Source: Ectothiorhodospiraceae bacterium
GTDB lineage: Bacteria > Pseudomonadota > Gammaproteobacteria > Nitrococcales > Halorhodospiraceae
Assembly (NCBI GenBank): GCA_003552345.1
Contig: PULM01000060.1
Span: 1 to 35,311, forward strand
DNA length: 35,311 nucleotides
Reading direction: 5' to 3'
Shown here: positions 24,344 through 32,952 of the stretch, one piece after another
How positions within the stretch are numbered: the stretch's first letter is position 1
Layout: each line of letters starts with the position of its first letter
Program-made: the position numbers and the translations under genes
Notes under the pieces: model-generated
What the model was told of the DNA's origin: nothing
The model's database searches: none
What the model saw: the letters and a program-made list of their open reading frames with translations, nothing else

Positions 24344-25870
24344 GTGACGGACCCGATCGCGACCCTGGAGGCCCACCGGGCCCTGGCCGAGGCCTTGCAG
24401 GCCCCGGAGTGCTATCCATGGCCGGTGGACACCGTAGAGCGCATCGAGACCCACATCTCCACGGTGCTGCTCGCCGGCGAGTACGTGGTCAAGCTCAAGA
24501 AGCCGCTGGATCTCGGCTTCCTCGATTTCTCCAGCCTCGAGCGGCGGCGCTACTTCTGCGACGAGGAGATCCGCCTCAACGGTCGGCTGGCCCCGCAGAT
24601 CTACCTGCGCCGGGTGGCGATCGCCGGCAGCCCGGCGGAGCCGCGTGTCGACGGCGAGGGCGATGCCCTCGAGCACGCCGTGCTCATGCGCCGCTTCCCC
24701 GAAAACGAGCTGATGAGCCGCCTGCTGCGCGAGGGGCGACTGCCCGCCGACGCCGTCGAGCGGTTGGCCGAGACGGTGGCGCACTTCCATGCCGGACTGC
24801 CGTCGGTGGGCGAGGAGAGTGAGTACGGCACGCCGGAGACCGTGGCCGAGCCCATGCGCGCCAACTTCCGCGCCCTGGAAGAGCTGCCGGCGGCGGCCGG
24901 GCTTCGCGCCGAGCTGCGCGCCCTGGCGCGCTGGAGCGAGGCGCAGCTCCAGCGCCTGGAGCCGCTGATCCATCAGCGGCGTGCCAGCGGCGCGGTGCGC
25001 GAGTGCCACGGCGACCTGCACCTGGGCAACGTGGCCTGGCATCAGGACGAGCTGATCATCTTCGACGGCATCGAGTTCAACCCGGCCCTGCGCTGGATCG
25101 ATACCGCCAGCGAGATCGCCTTCACGGTCATGGACCTGGACTTCGAGGGTGCCCGGCGCCTGCGCCATCGCTTCCTGGATCGCTACCTGGAGCACAGCGG
25201 CGACTATCAGGCGCTGGCGCTGCTGCCGCTCTACGCCGTCTACCGCGCCCTGGTGCGGGCCAAGATCAATGGCCTGGAGGCCGAGCAGGGCGCCGGTGGC
25301 GCCGCCCGCGAGGCCCTGGCCGAGCACGTCCAGCTGGCCCGCGGCTACACCGCGGCGCAGACGCCGGAGCTGGTCATCACCTACGGGCTTTCGGGCTCCG
25401 GTAAGAGCACCCGCGCCCGTCGCCTGGTCGAGGAGCGCGGCTTCGTGCGGCTGCGCTCGGATGTCGAGCGTAAGCGGCTCTTCGGCCTGGAGCCGCGGGC
25501 GCGCTCGGACTCCGCCCTGGACAGCGGGCTCTACACTCCGGAGGCGACCCGGCGCACCTACGAGCGCCTGCTGGAGCAGGCCGAGTGTGCCCTGGAGGCC
25601 GGCTTCTCGGTGGTTGTGGATGCCGCCTTCCTCAAGGCCGAGCGCCGGCGCCCGTTCCTCGATCTGGCCGAGCGCACCGGCTGCCGGTTTCGTATCCTGC
25701 ATGTGCGCGCCGATGAGCAGGTCCTGCGCGGGCGCCTGCGCAAGCGGCTGGCCGAGGGGCGCGACCCCTCCGAGGCCGACGAGGCGGTGCTGGATGCGCA
25801 GCTTCGCACGGCGCAGCCGCCCTCCGGCGACGAGGCGGCCTTCGTCGAAACCGTCGACGCGGACGGGTAA
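24344..25870 (+). CDS. Two-domain protein: aminoglycoside-phosphotransferase-like plus P-loop kinase-like
   Basis: This 508-residue fusion has an N-terminal APH/choline-kinase-like domain (about residues 1-335) with a Brenner-type catalytic loop, ECHGDLHLGNVAW, and the metal-binding FDGIEFN. The C-terminal domain (about 345-508) is a P-loop kinase with Walker A GLSGSGKSTRARRL, then FVRLRSDVERKRLFG and a lid region. Proteins of this fused COG2187/COG0645 type are widespread, but their substrate is unknown to me; resistance to aminoglycosides should not be assumed. The GTG at 24344 is chosen because GAGGAG lies 9 bases upstream and family similarity starts there. gshA follows after 38 bases. 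Confidence 0.85.
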   Translation: MTDPIATLEAHRALAEALQAPECYPWPVDTVERIETHISTVLLAGEYVVKLKKPLDLGFLDFSSLERRRYFCDEEIRLNGRLAPQIYLRRVAIAGSPAEPRVDGEGDALEHAVLMRRFPENELMSRLLREGRLPADAVERLAETVAHFHAGLPSVGEESEYGTPETVAEPMRANFRALEELPAAAGLRAELRALARWSEAQLQRLEPLIHQRRASGAVRECHGDLHLGNVAWHQDELIIFDGIEFNPALRWIDTASEIAFTVMDLDFEGARRLRHRFLDRYLEHSGDYQALALLPLYAVYRALVRAKINGLEAEQGAGGAAREALAEHVQLARGYTAAQTPELVITYGLSGSGKSTRARRLVEERGFVRLRSDVERKRLFGLEPRARSDSALDSGLYTPEATRRTYERLLEQAECALEAGFSVVVDAAFLKAERRRPFLDLAERTGCRFRILHVRADEQVLRGRLRKRLAEGRDPSEADEAVLDAQLRTAQPPSGDEAAFVETVDADG

Positions 25871-25908
25871 GATAGCCGCCCTTGCCTGGAGCCGGACCGA
25901 GGAACGAC

Positions 25909-27276
25909 ATGTCAGGAATCCCCAATCAGCCGGGCGAGCCGGTGACCGGCGTCGCTCAGCTTGCCGAGCACCTTGAGCGCGGATCCCGCTCACCGGAGCA
26001 GTGGCGCATCGGCACGGAGCACGAGAAGTTCGTCCACCATCTGGAGGACTTCAGCCCCGTGCCCTATGAGGGCGAGCGCGGCATCGGCGCCTTCCTTGAG
26101 GGGCTGGTGCGCTTCGGCTGGCAGCCGGTCCGCGAGTCAGGGCGGATCATCGCCCTCAAGCGCGAGGGGGGTGCCTCGGTGAGCCTGGAGCCGGGCGGGC
26201 AGGTGGAGCTCTCCGGGGCGCAGCTCGAGACCCTGCACGAGTCGTGCATCGAGGTCCGCGAGCACCTCCAGCAAGTGGATACGGTGGCCCAGGAGCTGCA
26301 GATCGGGTTCTCCGGCTTTGGCTTTCACCCGGTCTGGCGGCGCGAGCAGATCCCCTGGATGCCCAAGGCGCGCTACGGCGTGATGCGCCGCTACATGCCC
26401 CAGGTCGGCAACCTGGGTCTGGACATGATGCTGCGCACCTGCACGGTGCAGGTGAACCTGGATTTCTCCAGCGAGGCGGACATGGTCCGCAAGTTTCGCG
26501 TCGGCCTGGCGTTGCAGCCCATCGCCACGGCGCTGTTCGCCAACTCGCCGTTCAGCGACGGCCGGCCCAACGGCTACCTGAGTTACCGCAGTCGGGTGTG
26601 GGAGGACACCGACCCGGATCGCTGCGGCATGCTCGGCTTCGTCTTCGAGTCGGGCATGGGCTTCGAGCGCTACGTGGACTATGTCCTCGACGTGCCCATG
26701 TACTTCGTCTACCGCGACGGTCAGTACATCGACTGCGCCGGCGAGTCGTTCCGCGACTTCATGGCCGGGCGGCTGCCGCAGCTGCCGGGTGAGCGGCCCA
26801 CGCTCAGTGACTGGGACGATCACCTGACCACGCTCTTCCCCGAGGTGCGCCTGAAGCAGTTCCTGGAGATGCGCGGCGCCGACGGCGGGCCGTGGCGGGG
26901 GCTGTGTGCGCTGCCGGCGCTGTGGACCGGGCTGCTCTACGACGATGCGGCCCTGGCCGCCGCCGAGGCGCTGATCCGGGACTGGAGCGTCGAGGAGATC
27001 GTCACCCTGCGTCACGAGGTCCCCCGCACGGCGCTCGACACCCCGTTCCGTGATACCACGGTGGGGGCGTTGGCGCGGGAGGTGCTGACCATCGCCAGCG
27101 ACGGGCTGCGCAACCGCCAGCGCCTGGACCAACGCGGGCGGGATGAGCGCCGCCACCTGGAGCGGCTCTGGGAGATCGTCGACGCCGGACGAACCCCTGC
27201 CCAGGACCTGCTCGACGCCTACCATGGGCGTTGGGGCGGCTCGCTCGATCCGGTCTTCACGGAGTACGCCTATTAA
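25909..27276 (+). CDS. gshA: Glutamate--cysteine ligase, plant/proteobacterial (GCS2-like) type
   Basis: This 455-residue enzyme joins L-glutamate and L-cysteine using ATP, the first and limiting step of glutathione synthesis. It belongs to the plant/alphaproteobacterial-like GCS group rather than the E. coli type. Visible motifs are [12 protein letters not shown] (metal/glutamate site), [37 protein letters not shown] and [24 protein letters not shown]. The ATG at 25909 is preferred to 25882 because a GAGGA lies just upstream. It precedes a small NTF2-like gene by 19 bases. gshB is not in the window. Confidence 0.93.
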   Translation: MSGIPNQPGEPVTGVAQLAEHLERGSRSPEQWRIGTEHEKFVHHLEDFSPVPYEGERGIGAFLEGLVRFGWQPVRESGRIIALKREGGASVSLEPGGQVELSGAQLETLHESCIEVREHLQQVDTVAQELQIGFSGFGFHPVWRREQIPWMPKARYGVMRRYMPQVGNLGLDMMLRTCTVQVNLDFSSEADMVRKFRVGLALQPIATALFANSPFSDGRPNGYLSYRSRVWEDTDPDRCGMLGFVFESGMGFERYVDYVLDVPMYFVYRDGQYIDCAGESFRDFMAGRLPQLPGERPTLSDWDDHLTTLFPEVRLKQFLEMRGADGGPWRGLCALPALWTGLLYDDAALAAAEALIRDWSVEEIVTLRHEVPRTALDTPFRDTTVGALAREVLTIASDGLRNRQRLDQRGRDERRHLERLWEIVDAGRTPAQDLLDAYHGRWGGSLDPVFTEYAY

Positions 27277-27295
27277 CGAGCCAGGGGGCAGGGCT

Positions 27296-27694
27296 ATGGA
27301 GACGGACCCGCAGGCGGTCGTTGAATGCTATCTGCAGGCCCTTGAGGAGCGCGACTACGAGGTGGCCCGGGCGTGCCTTGCGGATCAGGGCTTTAGCTAC
27401 ACCAGTCCCATCGCCGCTTACACCCGGGCCGAAGACCTGCTGGATCACGCCATGATTGGCGGCTCGATCGTCCAGCAGCGCCAGGTGGTCAAGTGCTTCG
27501 TGGATGGTCCTGACGTCTGCCACATCCTGCGCTACTGCATCCAGCTCTCCGACAAGCAGCAGATCGACCTGGCCCACTGGGCGCGCGTCGAGCAGGCGCG
27601 GATCGTATCTATCCTGGCCATCTTTGACGCCCACGCCTACTGGACCCTGTTCGAAGAGCCCGAGCCGAGGCAGAACCCTTGCAGATTGACCTAG
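27296..27694 (+). CDS. Small NTF2-like (SnoaL-type) fold protein
   Basis: This 132-residue protein has the pattern of the NTF2/SnoaL-like cone fold: an N-terminal helix pair (PQAVVECYLQALEERDYEVARACLADQGFSY, cut in two by the fold), a central variable segment, and beta strands with the terminal FDAHAYW. No catalytic residues can be assigned; such proteins range from isomerases to binding modules. The ATG at 27296 has only a weak GGGGGCAGGG ribosome binding site. It sits between gshA and mgtE and overlaps mgtE by 16 bases, so the three are probably co-transcribed. Function is unknown. Confidence 0.75.
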   Translation: METDPQAVVECYLQALEERDYEVARACLADQGFSYTSPIAAYTRAEDLLDHAMIGGSIVQQRQVVKCFVDGPDVCHILRYCIQLSDKQQIDLAHWARVEQARIVSILAIFDAHAYWTLFEEPEPRQNPCRLT

Positions 27695-29067
27695 CTGCGG
27701 CACCGACCGACCCGAGCGCCTACGACGCGCGCAAGCGCCGGCTGGTGGATACCTTCACCAAGCTCTATCTGCGCGGTGCGTGGCGGCCGCTGGACCGGCT
27801 GGTGCGCCGGCTGCACGCGGCCGATGCGGCGGCGGTCTTCGCCGAGCTGCCGGTCCCGCAGGTGGTCGATACCCTCCAGGTGGTAAGCCGGCCCCGTCAC
27901 GCAGCGCGGATCGTCAATGAGATGCCCCAGGCGCTGCGCCATCAGGTCGTCGAGGCCTTGCCCCGCGAGGAGCTGGCGGAGCTGCTGGAGAATTTCCGCC
28001 CCGATGAGCTGACGGACCTGATCCAGGCCTTGCCGGAGGATCGGCGCGAGCATCCGCTCTCCGCGCTGCCCGCCGACAGCCGCGACGAATTAGACACCCT
28101 GCTGGCCCACGATCCCGGGGCCGCCGGTGGTCTGATGACCACGGAGTTCTTTGCCCTGCACGAGACGGTCACCGTGCGCGAGGCCATCGATGCCCTGCGG
28201 GGATGCTCCGATGCCGAGATGGTCTTCTATCTCTTCCTGACCGACGAGGCCGGCCACCTGACCGGGGTCATCTCGCTGCGCCAGCTGCTGCTCGCCCGGG
28301 AGGACGCCCAGGTGGCAGAGGTCATGAGCCGGCGGGTCATCCGCGTGCGCACCGACACCGAGGAGGAGCAGGTCTCGCGGCTCTTCGACAAGTACCGATT
28401 GCTCGCGCTGCCGGTGGTGGACGAGGAGGATGTTCTGGTGGGGATCGTGACGGTCGATGACATCATCGACGTCATCGGCGAATCCACCACCGAGGACATG
28501 CTCCGCATGGCCGGTACCCGGCAGTCGGAGATGCTCACCGACTCGGTCTTCCGGATCGCCGGGGTGCGCCTGCCCTGGCTGTTCGCCGCCTTCCTCGGCG
28601 GGCTGGGGGCGACGGCGGTGATCGGTCAGTACGAGGACATCCTCGCCCAAGTTATTATCCTCAGCGCCTTCGTGCCCATCATCATCGGCATGGCCGGTAA
28701 CGTCGGCGTCCAGTCCGCCACGGTCACCGTCCGCGGCCTGGCCACCGGCGCGATCCATCTGCGCGATACCGTGGCCATGGTCTTCAAGGAGCTGCGGGTG
28801 GGGCTGTTGCTGGGTGCCTTCTACGGCGTGATTCTCGCCCTCTACGGCTTGTGGATGTACGACAGCCTGCAGCTTGGTCAGGTGGTCGGGCTGACCATCC
28901 TGACCAATATGGCCGGCGCGGCCCTGCTGGCGGTCTCCCTGCCGATGCTCTTCGTGCGCCTGAATGCCGACCCGGCGGTGGCGACCGGGCCTTTCGTCAC
29001 CACCGCCATCGACGTGCTCGGGGTGCTCAACTACTTCGTCATCGCCAGCCTGATCTACGGCCTGTAG
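27679..29067 (+). CDS. mgtE: Magnesium transporter MgtE
   Basis: MgtE is a gated inner-membrane Mg2+ channel that opens when cytosolic Mg2+ is low. The 462-residue protein shows the normal order: a superhelical N domain (LHAADAAAVFAELPVPQVVDTL, LLENFRPDELTDLIQALPED), two CBS domains (about residues 140-265; PVVDEEDVLVGIVTVDDIIDV), a connecting helix, and five transmembrane helices. The pore signature is in PIIIGMAGNVGVQSATVTVRGL. The start is a TTG overlapping the NTF2-like gene; GAGG upstream supports it. It is the last gene before a 115-base gap. Confidence 0.93.
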   Translation: MQIDLAAAPTDPSAYDARKRRLVDTFTKLYLRGAWRPLDRLVRRLHAADAAAVFAELPVPQVVDTLQVVSRPRHAARIVNEMPQALRHQVVEALPREELAELLENFRPDELTDLIQALPEDRREHPLSALPADSRDELDTLLAHDPGAAGGLMTTEFFALHETVTVREAIDALRGCSDAEMVFYLFLTDEAGHLTGVISLRQLLLAREDAQVAEVMSRRVIRVRTDTEEEQVSRLFDKYRLLALPVVDEEDVLVGIVTVDDIIDVIGESTTEDMLRMAGTRQSEMLTDSVFRIAGVRLPWLFAAFLGGLGATAVIGQYEDILAQVIILSAFVPIIIGMAGNVGVQSATVTVRGLATGAIHLRDTVAMVFKELRVGLLLGAFYGVILALYGLWMYDSLQLGQVVGLTILTNMAGAALLAVSLPMLFVRLNADPAVATGPFVTTAIDVLGVLNYFVIASLIYGL

Positions 29068-29182
29068 CCGGCCCCGGTTCGCCGCGCCGGGATGACGCGG
29101 GTACTAGCGCTCGTCCCCCGGTCCGTAGGACACTACCGGGCGTTGCCCAGGCTCCCGGGGGAGCGCAGCGCAGGTCGTTTCG

Positions 29183-30259
29183 ATGTCGGGCCGCAGTCTC
29201 TATACCCTGATGTACGTGGTGGCCACGGCCATCTGCGTGGGGATCAGTGTCTACCTCTCGTACTACGGCTACTACAGCCACCTCCAAGAGCTGGCGATCT
29301 TCTTCGCCGCCCTGCTCGGGATCTTTCTCTTCGGCACCGACATGCTGCTGCGCCGCTTCCGGCTCGAGGGGCGCAGCCCGATCAAGCCGCTGGCCTTCTT
29401 CGTCATCGTCGCTTTTTTCAGCGGCGCGAGTAACTACAACTTCCTCTACACCAACTTCATGGAGCGGGACATGGCCGAGCGCGTGGTCAGCGACCAGTTC
29501 TCGGTCTTCCGTGACGACCTGACCGCCACGCGCAGCGTGCTCGGCGAGGCGCCGATCATCGACCGGGTCGCCGAGCAGCGCCGCGAGCTGGCCCGCGCGC
29601 TGGATAACCTCGACACCCAGATCAACGATCCGCTGCGCCCCGGCTGCGGGGCGCGCTGCCGCGAGCACATCGAGCAGATCCACGATCAGCTTGGTGGCGC
29701 GCCGACAGAGCTCGCCGTGCCCTCGCCGGATGCCGGCGCCGAGGCCAACGAACGCTGGTACGAGCACTTCCGCGAGGCGGTCATCAACGACTTCGAGAAC
29801 GGCGTCGTGCCCGAGGCGTACCACCGGACCCGGGAGCTGATCGGACAGATCGACGCCCTGCTCGAGCGCTACGACGACCCGTACCGCGCGCTGGCCGAGG
29901 AGCTCGAGCAGCGGGATCGGGCCCTGCTTGAGCATCGCGACTTTGAGATCATCGCCACCCTGCGCACCCACTCCCGCGAGGTACAGCGCCGTGCGAACGT
30001 GCTCCTGCCCGAGGCGGGGCAGGTGCAGCACCGCATCATCCGGTCCGATCTGGACAAGCTCGGCGAGATCCCGATCAGCGTGCGCGACGGCTTCATCGAC
30101 CGCCCCAACCCCGGGGTGACGGCGGTCTCGGTGATCCTCGGGGTGTTCGTGGACGTAGCCCCGGTGCTCTTCGCCTGGCTGATCTTCGCGCCGGCGTCAG
30201 CCGGCGCGCGCGGTGGCGGTACCACCGGTCGGGGACGTAACCGGGTGGCGACGCGCTAG
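29183..30259 (+). CDS. Unrecognised inner-membrane protein with large periplasmic helical domain
   Basis: I do not recognise this 358-residue protein. Three transmembrane helices lie at about residues 6-28, 36-56 and 69-88, then a hydrophilic, helix-rich domain (about 90-305) and a fourth transmembrane helix (about 308-336). Positive loops (RRFRLEGR between helices 2 and 3, and the Arg-rich C-tail) place both ends in the cytoplasm and the large domain in the periplasm. That domain has a CGARC pair that could form a disulphide and strings of charged heptads. It is followed 19 bases later by a P-loop NTPase gene and a third unknown gene. It may anchor or signal to the NTPase; inferred. The 115 bases before it hold only weak hairpins and no clear promoter. 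Confidence 0.7.
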   Translation: MSGRSLYTLMYVVATAICVGISVYLSYYGYYSHLQELAIFFAALLGIFLFGTDMLLRRFRLEGRSPIKPLAFFVIVAFFSGASNYNFLYTNFMERDMAERVVSDQFSVFRDDLTATRSVLGEAPIIDRVAEQRRELARALDNLDTQINDPLRPGCGARCREHIEQIHDQLGGAPTELAVPSPDAGAEANERWYEHFREAVINDFENGVVPEAYHRTRELIGQIDALLERYDDPYRALAEELEQRDRALLEHRDFEIIATLRTHSREVQRRANVLLPEAGQVQHRIIRSDLDKLGEIPISVRDGFIDRPNPGVTAVSVILGVFVDVAPVLFAWLIFAPASAGARGGGTTGRGRNRVATR

Positions 30260-30264
30260 CGGGC

Positions 30265-30273
30265 AAGGAGGGG
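30265..30273 (+). promoter_or_regulatory. Shine-Dalgarno deciding the P-loop gene start
   Basis: AAGGAGGGG lies in the spacer after the membrane-protein stop, with the GGAGG core 7 bases before the GTG at 30279. It favours this start over the longer ORF-track one at 30213. Confidence 0.7.
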
Positions 30274-30278
30274 AAACC

Positions 30279-31334
30279 GTGGTCGAGCCCAGGGAGTCAC
30301 GCTGGCAGCTGCGGCGCTACTACGAGCGCCGCCCGGAGCAGGAGTCGCCGGCCGAGGAGGGCGGCGAGCAGGAGCCGTCCTCGGCCCCCACGCCGTGGCC
30401 CTCGCCGGAGGAGCGCCTGGCCGCCGACGTAGAGCCGGTGCAGCGCGGCGCGCTGATCGACGACAACATCGACCAGCGCCAAGGCAATTACCTGATCTCT
30501 TTTGGCTTTCCGGGCTCCGGCAAGACCACCTTCCAGTCCTTCCTGGCCTACTACATCACCCACATCGGCCCGTTCGAGGCCCAGCCGCTCATTGCCCCGG
30601 AGCAGAGCGTCCAGGGCTGGGAGCCGATGGCCATCTTCAACGAGTGGATGCGCATCTGGGGCCAGGGGCGCTTCCCGCCGGCGAACCCGGTGGACGAGGG
30701 CGACATCCGCGAGCTGAGCTTTCGGGTGCGGCCGCTGCAGGGCAGCGGTGAGGCGGTGGATCTGAGCTTCCTCGAGGCCTCCGGCGAGCTGATGACCCAG
30801 GTCGTGGCCGACCGTGTGCGCGATCCGGCCATGATCGAGACCCTCAGCCGTTACTTCGCCAACGAGCAGCTGCGCCTGATCCTGGTGCTGGTGGTCGATC
30901 CGGAGCACGGCGAGGAGAACGACATCCTCTTCCAGAACCTGCTCGCCTTCCTCGATCTGCACTTCCCGGCCCTGCGCGGGCGCACCTCGCTGGCGGTGCT
31001 GGTCTCCAAGCCCGAGCAGGCGCTGCGCCGGCTGCAGGGGCGTGACGAGCACTACCGCCGTTACGAAGAGCTCAGCGCCGACGCCTGCGAGGCCTTCGTG
31101 CAGCGCTTCGCGCCACGCACCTACCGCATCCTCGACGGCTGGACGGACCAGGATCGCGTGCAGCTCATGGCCCTGCACCTGGGCACGGTGCCCGACGGCG
31201 AGCAGGGGCCGCGGCTGCAGGAGCCCGACTACGACGACATCCGCGACATCTTCGCCTGGATCTACGGCCAGTTCGGCGGCGGGCGGATGGGGCCGACCTG
31301 GTGGCAGCGCATTCTGGAGTGGCTGCGCCTATGA
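30279..31334 (+). CDS. P-loop NTPase with GTPase-like motifs, middle gene of unknown operon
   Basis: This 351-residue soluble protein has a disordered, acidic, Pro-rich N-terminus (about 1-60), then a P-loop GFPGSGKTT (residues 76-84). Further motifs resemble a TRAFAC-type GTPase: FLEASGEL could be a G3 element with Glu for Asp, and VLVSKPEQ sits where a G4 element would be. VLVVDPEHGEEND is a further acidic strand-loop. The C-terminus is an amphipathic tryptophan-rich helix (PTWWQRILEWLRL) that might touch membrane or partner. It resembles the GTPases of predicted conflict systems with GTPase-associated proteins, but that is inference; an ATPase is equally possible. It overlaps the next gene (ATGA). 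Confidence 0.7.
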   Translation: MVEPRESRWQLRRYYERRPEQESPAEEGGEQEPSSAPTPWPSPEERLAADVEPVQRGALIDDNIDQRQGNYLISFGFPGSGKTTFQSFLAYYITHIGPFEAQPLIAPEQSVQGWEPMAIFNEWMRIWGQGRFPPANPVDEGDIRELSFRVRPLQGSGEAVDLSFLEASGELMTQVVADRVRDPAMIETLSRYFANEQLRLILVLVVDPEHGEENDILFQNLLAFLDLHFPALRGRTSLAVLVSKPEQALRRLQGRDEHYRRYEELSADACEAFVQRFAPRTYRILDGWTDQDRVQLMALHLGTVPDGEQGPRLQEPDYDDIRDIFAWIYGQFGGGRMGPTWWQRILEWLRL

Positions 31335-32119
31335 GCCAGGGGGCATCGGCGATCCTCGGCCGCTGCGCCTTCGCCACCGTGCGCGGTCTGACCGTCCACG
31401 GCAGCGGCGCCCTGGCCGGACTCTCCGGCTTCCCCCAGGCGGTGGAGTTCCGCGGCCGCGGTGGCGACGACCACGCCCTGCCGGCCGGTCATGAGCAGGT
31501 GGTCTTCCGTCGCGTGGTGCGTTACCAGGAGAGCACCGCCCCGGAGCGCGGCGGCCGGCTGGATCTGATCGGCGCGTTGGTCCGCCGCCTGGATGCCAGC
31601 CGCCGGGCGGGGTACGCCGGCGCCTGTGTGGCGGTGGCCCACCGCGATCTGGAGGCGTACGCCGCGGCCCTGGACGAGGCGCAGGAGCTGGTCCGCCAGG
31701 TGGATGAGGTGATCGCCGAGGGCAGCGCCGCGCGCTGGTCCCGGGAGGCCCGCGGCGGTCGGGAGGCGGGCCGCCGGCGCTTTGCGTTCGAGGGCCGCGG
31801 CGCTGGTCGCGTCCTGTGGCTCCATCGTGGCACCGCCGCCGAGGCCGATCCGGCGCTGGTCCCGGAGGTCCTGCGCCAGATGGCCTGGCTGGATGCCTAC
31901 GCGCTCACCGGGGTATTGATCTTTCCGGCGGCACGGCCGGGCTCGCGCGCCGTGGACAGCGACCTGATCGCCGGTTGTCGGCGCGCCAAGCAACAGGAGA
32001 TCGAGGGCGTGGAGGCGGGCTTCCGGGCCGAGTTCGAGCGCCGCCTGGCGGAGATCGAGTACGAGTACCAGGCCGCCACCCGGGCGGCGGAACCGTCGTC
32101 GCCGCGCGGTGACGACTAG
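31331..32119 (+). CDS. Unrecognised protein with C-terminal coiled coil, third gene of unknown operon
   Basis: I do not recognise this 262-residue soluble protein. It starts with a compact Gly-rich region (GRCAFATVRGLTVHGSGAL, EQVVFRRVVRYQES), has helices that could pair (about 90-130), a segment reading VLIFPAARPGSR, and a likely coiled coil at about 215-250 (EFERRLAEIEYEYQAA). No signal peptide or transmembrane helix is seen. The ATG overlaps the P-loop stop (ATGA), so the two are translationally coupled and probably interact. The longer ORF-track start is rejected. Its stop codon shares CTAG with the stop of the convergent universal stress gene. Confidence 0.7.
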   Translation: MSQGASAILGRCAFATVRGLTVHGSGALAGLSGFPQAVEFRGRGGDDHALPAGHEQVVFRRVVRYQESTAPERGGRLDLIGALVRRLDASRRAGYAGACVAVAHRDLEAYAAALDEAQELVRQVDEVIAEGSAARWSREARGGREAGRRRFAFEGRGAGRVLWLHRGTAAEADPALVPEVLRQMAWLDAYALTGVLIFPAARPGSRAVDSDLIAGCRRAKQQEIEGVEAGFRAEFERRLAEIEYEYQAATRAAEPSSPRGDD

Positions 32120-32952
32120 GGCACCACCAGCACCGGGAGCTGTACGGCCTCGATCAGCGCGCGGGCGTCGTGGGCGGCGAGCAGGGCGCTGCGGCGGCTG
32201 ACGATCAGCTTCTCCGCCCGGCCGCCGCCCAGGTGCCGCGCCAGGGCCGCCGGCGATCCGGCGGCGCCGGCCAGCCAGCAGGCCTGCGGGCAGTGCTGCG
32301 CCACCCAGAGGCGGGCCGGGTCGTCGTCGGGTAGGCGCGTGGTGCCATCCGGGATGAGGCAGCGCACGGTTTCGTGCTCGCCGAGCAGCGCCGCCGCGTA
32401 GCTGAGCGTCCGCACCCCGGCCTCGCCGGGCTCGACGACGACGGCCACGCCGTGTTGGGCGGGGGAGCGCTGCGGCCGCTCGAAGACCAGCACCGGCCCC
32501 GAGGTGCCCAAAAGGATGGCCCGCGCCGTGGAGCCGATGCGCAGGCCCCGGGCGCGGGCGTAGCCCACCTTGCCCAGGACCAGCAGATCGTCGCGCTCGA
32601 TCAGGCTCAGGGTCTCGCGGACCACGGTGCCGCGGCAGACCTCCAGGCGGCAGTGCACCCCGCGGCGCCGGCCGGTCTGTGCCAGTGCCTTGCGGATCGC
32701 CTCGGCACGGCCGCGCATGCGCTGCTCCTCGATACCGGTCTCCAGGGCGCGGGTGGCGCCCGAGAGGCCCACCTCGCGCGCCCAGGGGTAACCGGCGCAG
32801 CGCAGCAGCGCCTCCTCCTCGACGAAGATCGCCAGCAGCTCGGCGCGCCGCTGGGCGGCCATCTCCGCGGCCGCCTCCAGCGCCTCGAGGCTGGCCCGCG
32901 AGGCGTCGAGCAGCACCACAATGCGCGGGTGCGCCGGCCCCGGCTCAGTCAT
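32116..32952 (-). CDS. Universal stress protein-like, tandem-domain
   Basis: This 278-residue protein resembles tandem UspA-type proteins. The first domain (about 1-145) opens RIVVLLDASRASLEALEAAA, and has a putative ATP-loop GKVGYARARGLRIGSTARAIL followed by GPVLVFERP. The second half (about 155-278) is shorter, with GVAVVVEPGEAGVRTLSYAAALL and an ending VQLPVLVVP, suggesting a degenerate Usp domain. Role: stress-related nucleotide-binding protein; partner unknown. The ATG at 32952 is selected because GGAGG lies 6 bases upstream; ATG at 32958 would sit against it. It overlaps the lon-like gene by 8 bases, so translation is coupled. Confidence 0.8.
   Translation of the reverse strand: MTEPGPAHPRIVVLLDASRASLEALEAAAEMAAQRRAELLAIFVEEEALLRCAGYPWAREVGLSGATRALETGIEEQRMRGRAEAIRKALAQTGRRRGVHCRLEVCRGTVVRETLSLIERDDLLVLGKVGYARARGLRIGSTARAILLGTSGPVLVFERPQRSPAQHGVAVVVEPGEAGVRTLSYAAALLGEHETVRCLIPDGTTRLPDDDPARLWVAQHCPQACWLAGAAGSPAALARHLGGGRAEKLIVSRRSALLAAHDARALIEAVQLPVLVVP

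Noticed and set aside
24338-25993. 551-residue minus-strand ORF antisense to the kinase fusion
   Set aside because: No domain signal; the plus-strand protein has two intact ATP-binding motifs.
29117-29140. CCCGGT/ACCGGG inverted repeat between mgtE and the unknown operon as a terminator
   Set aside because: Arms are only 6 bases with a 12-base interior and no T-tract; in DNA this GC-rich such repeats are common by chance.
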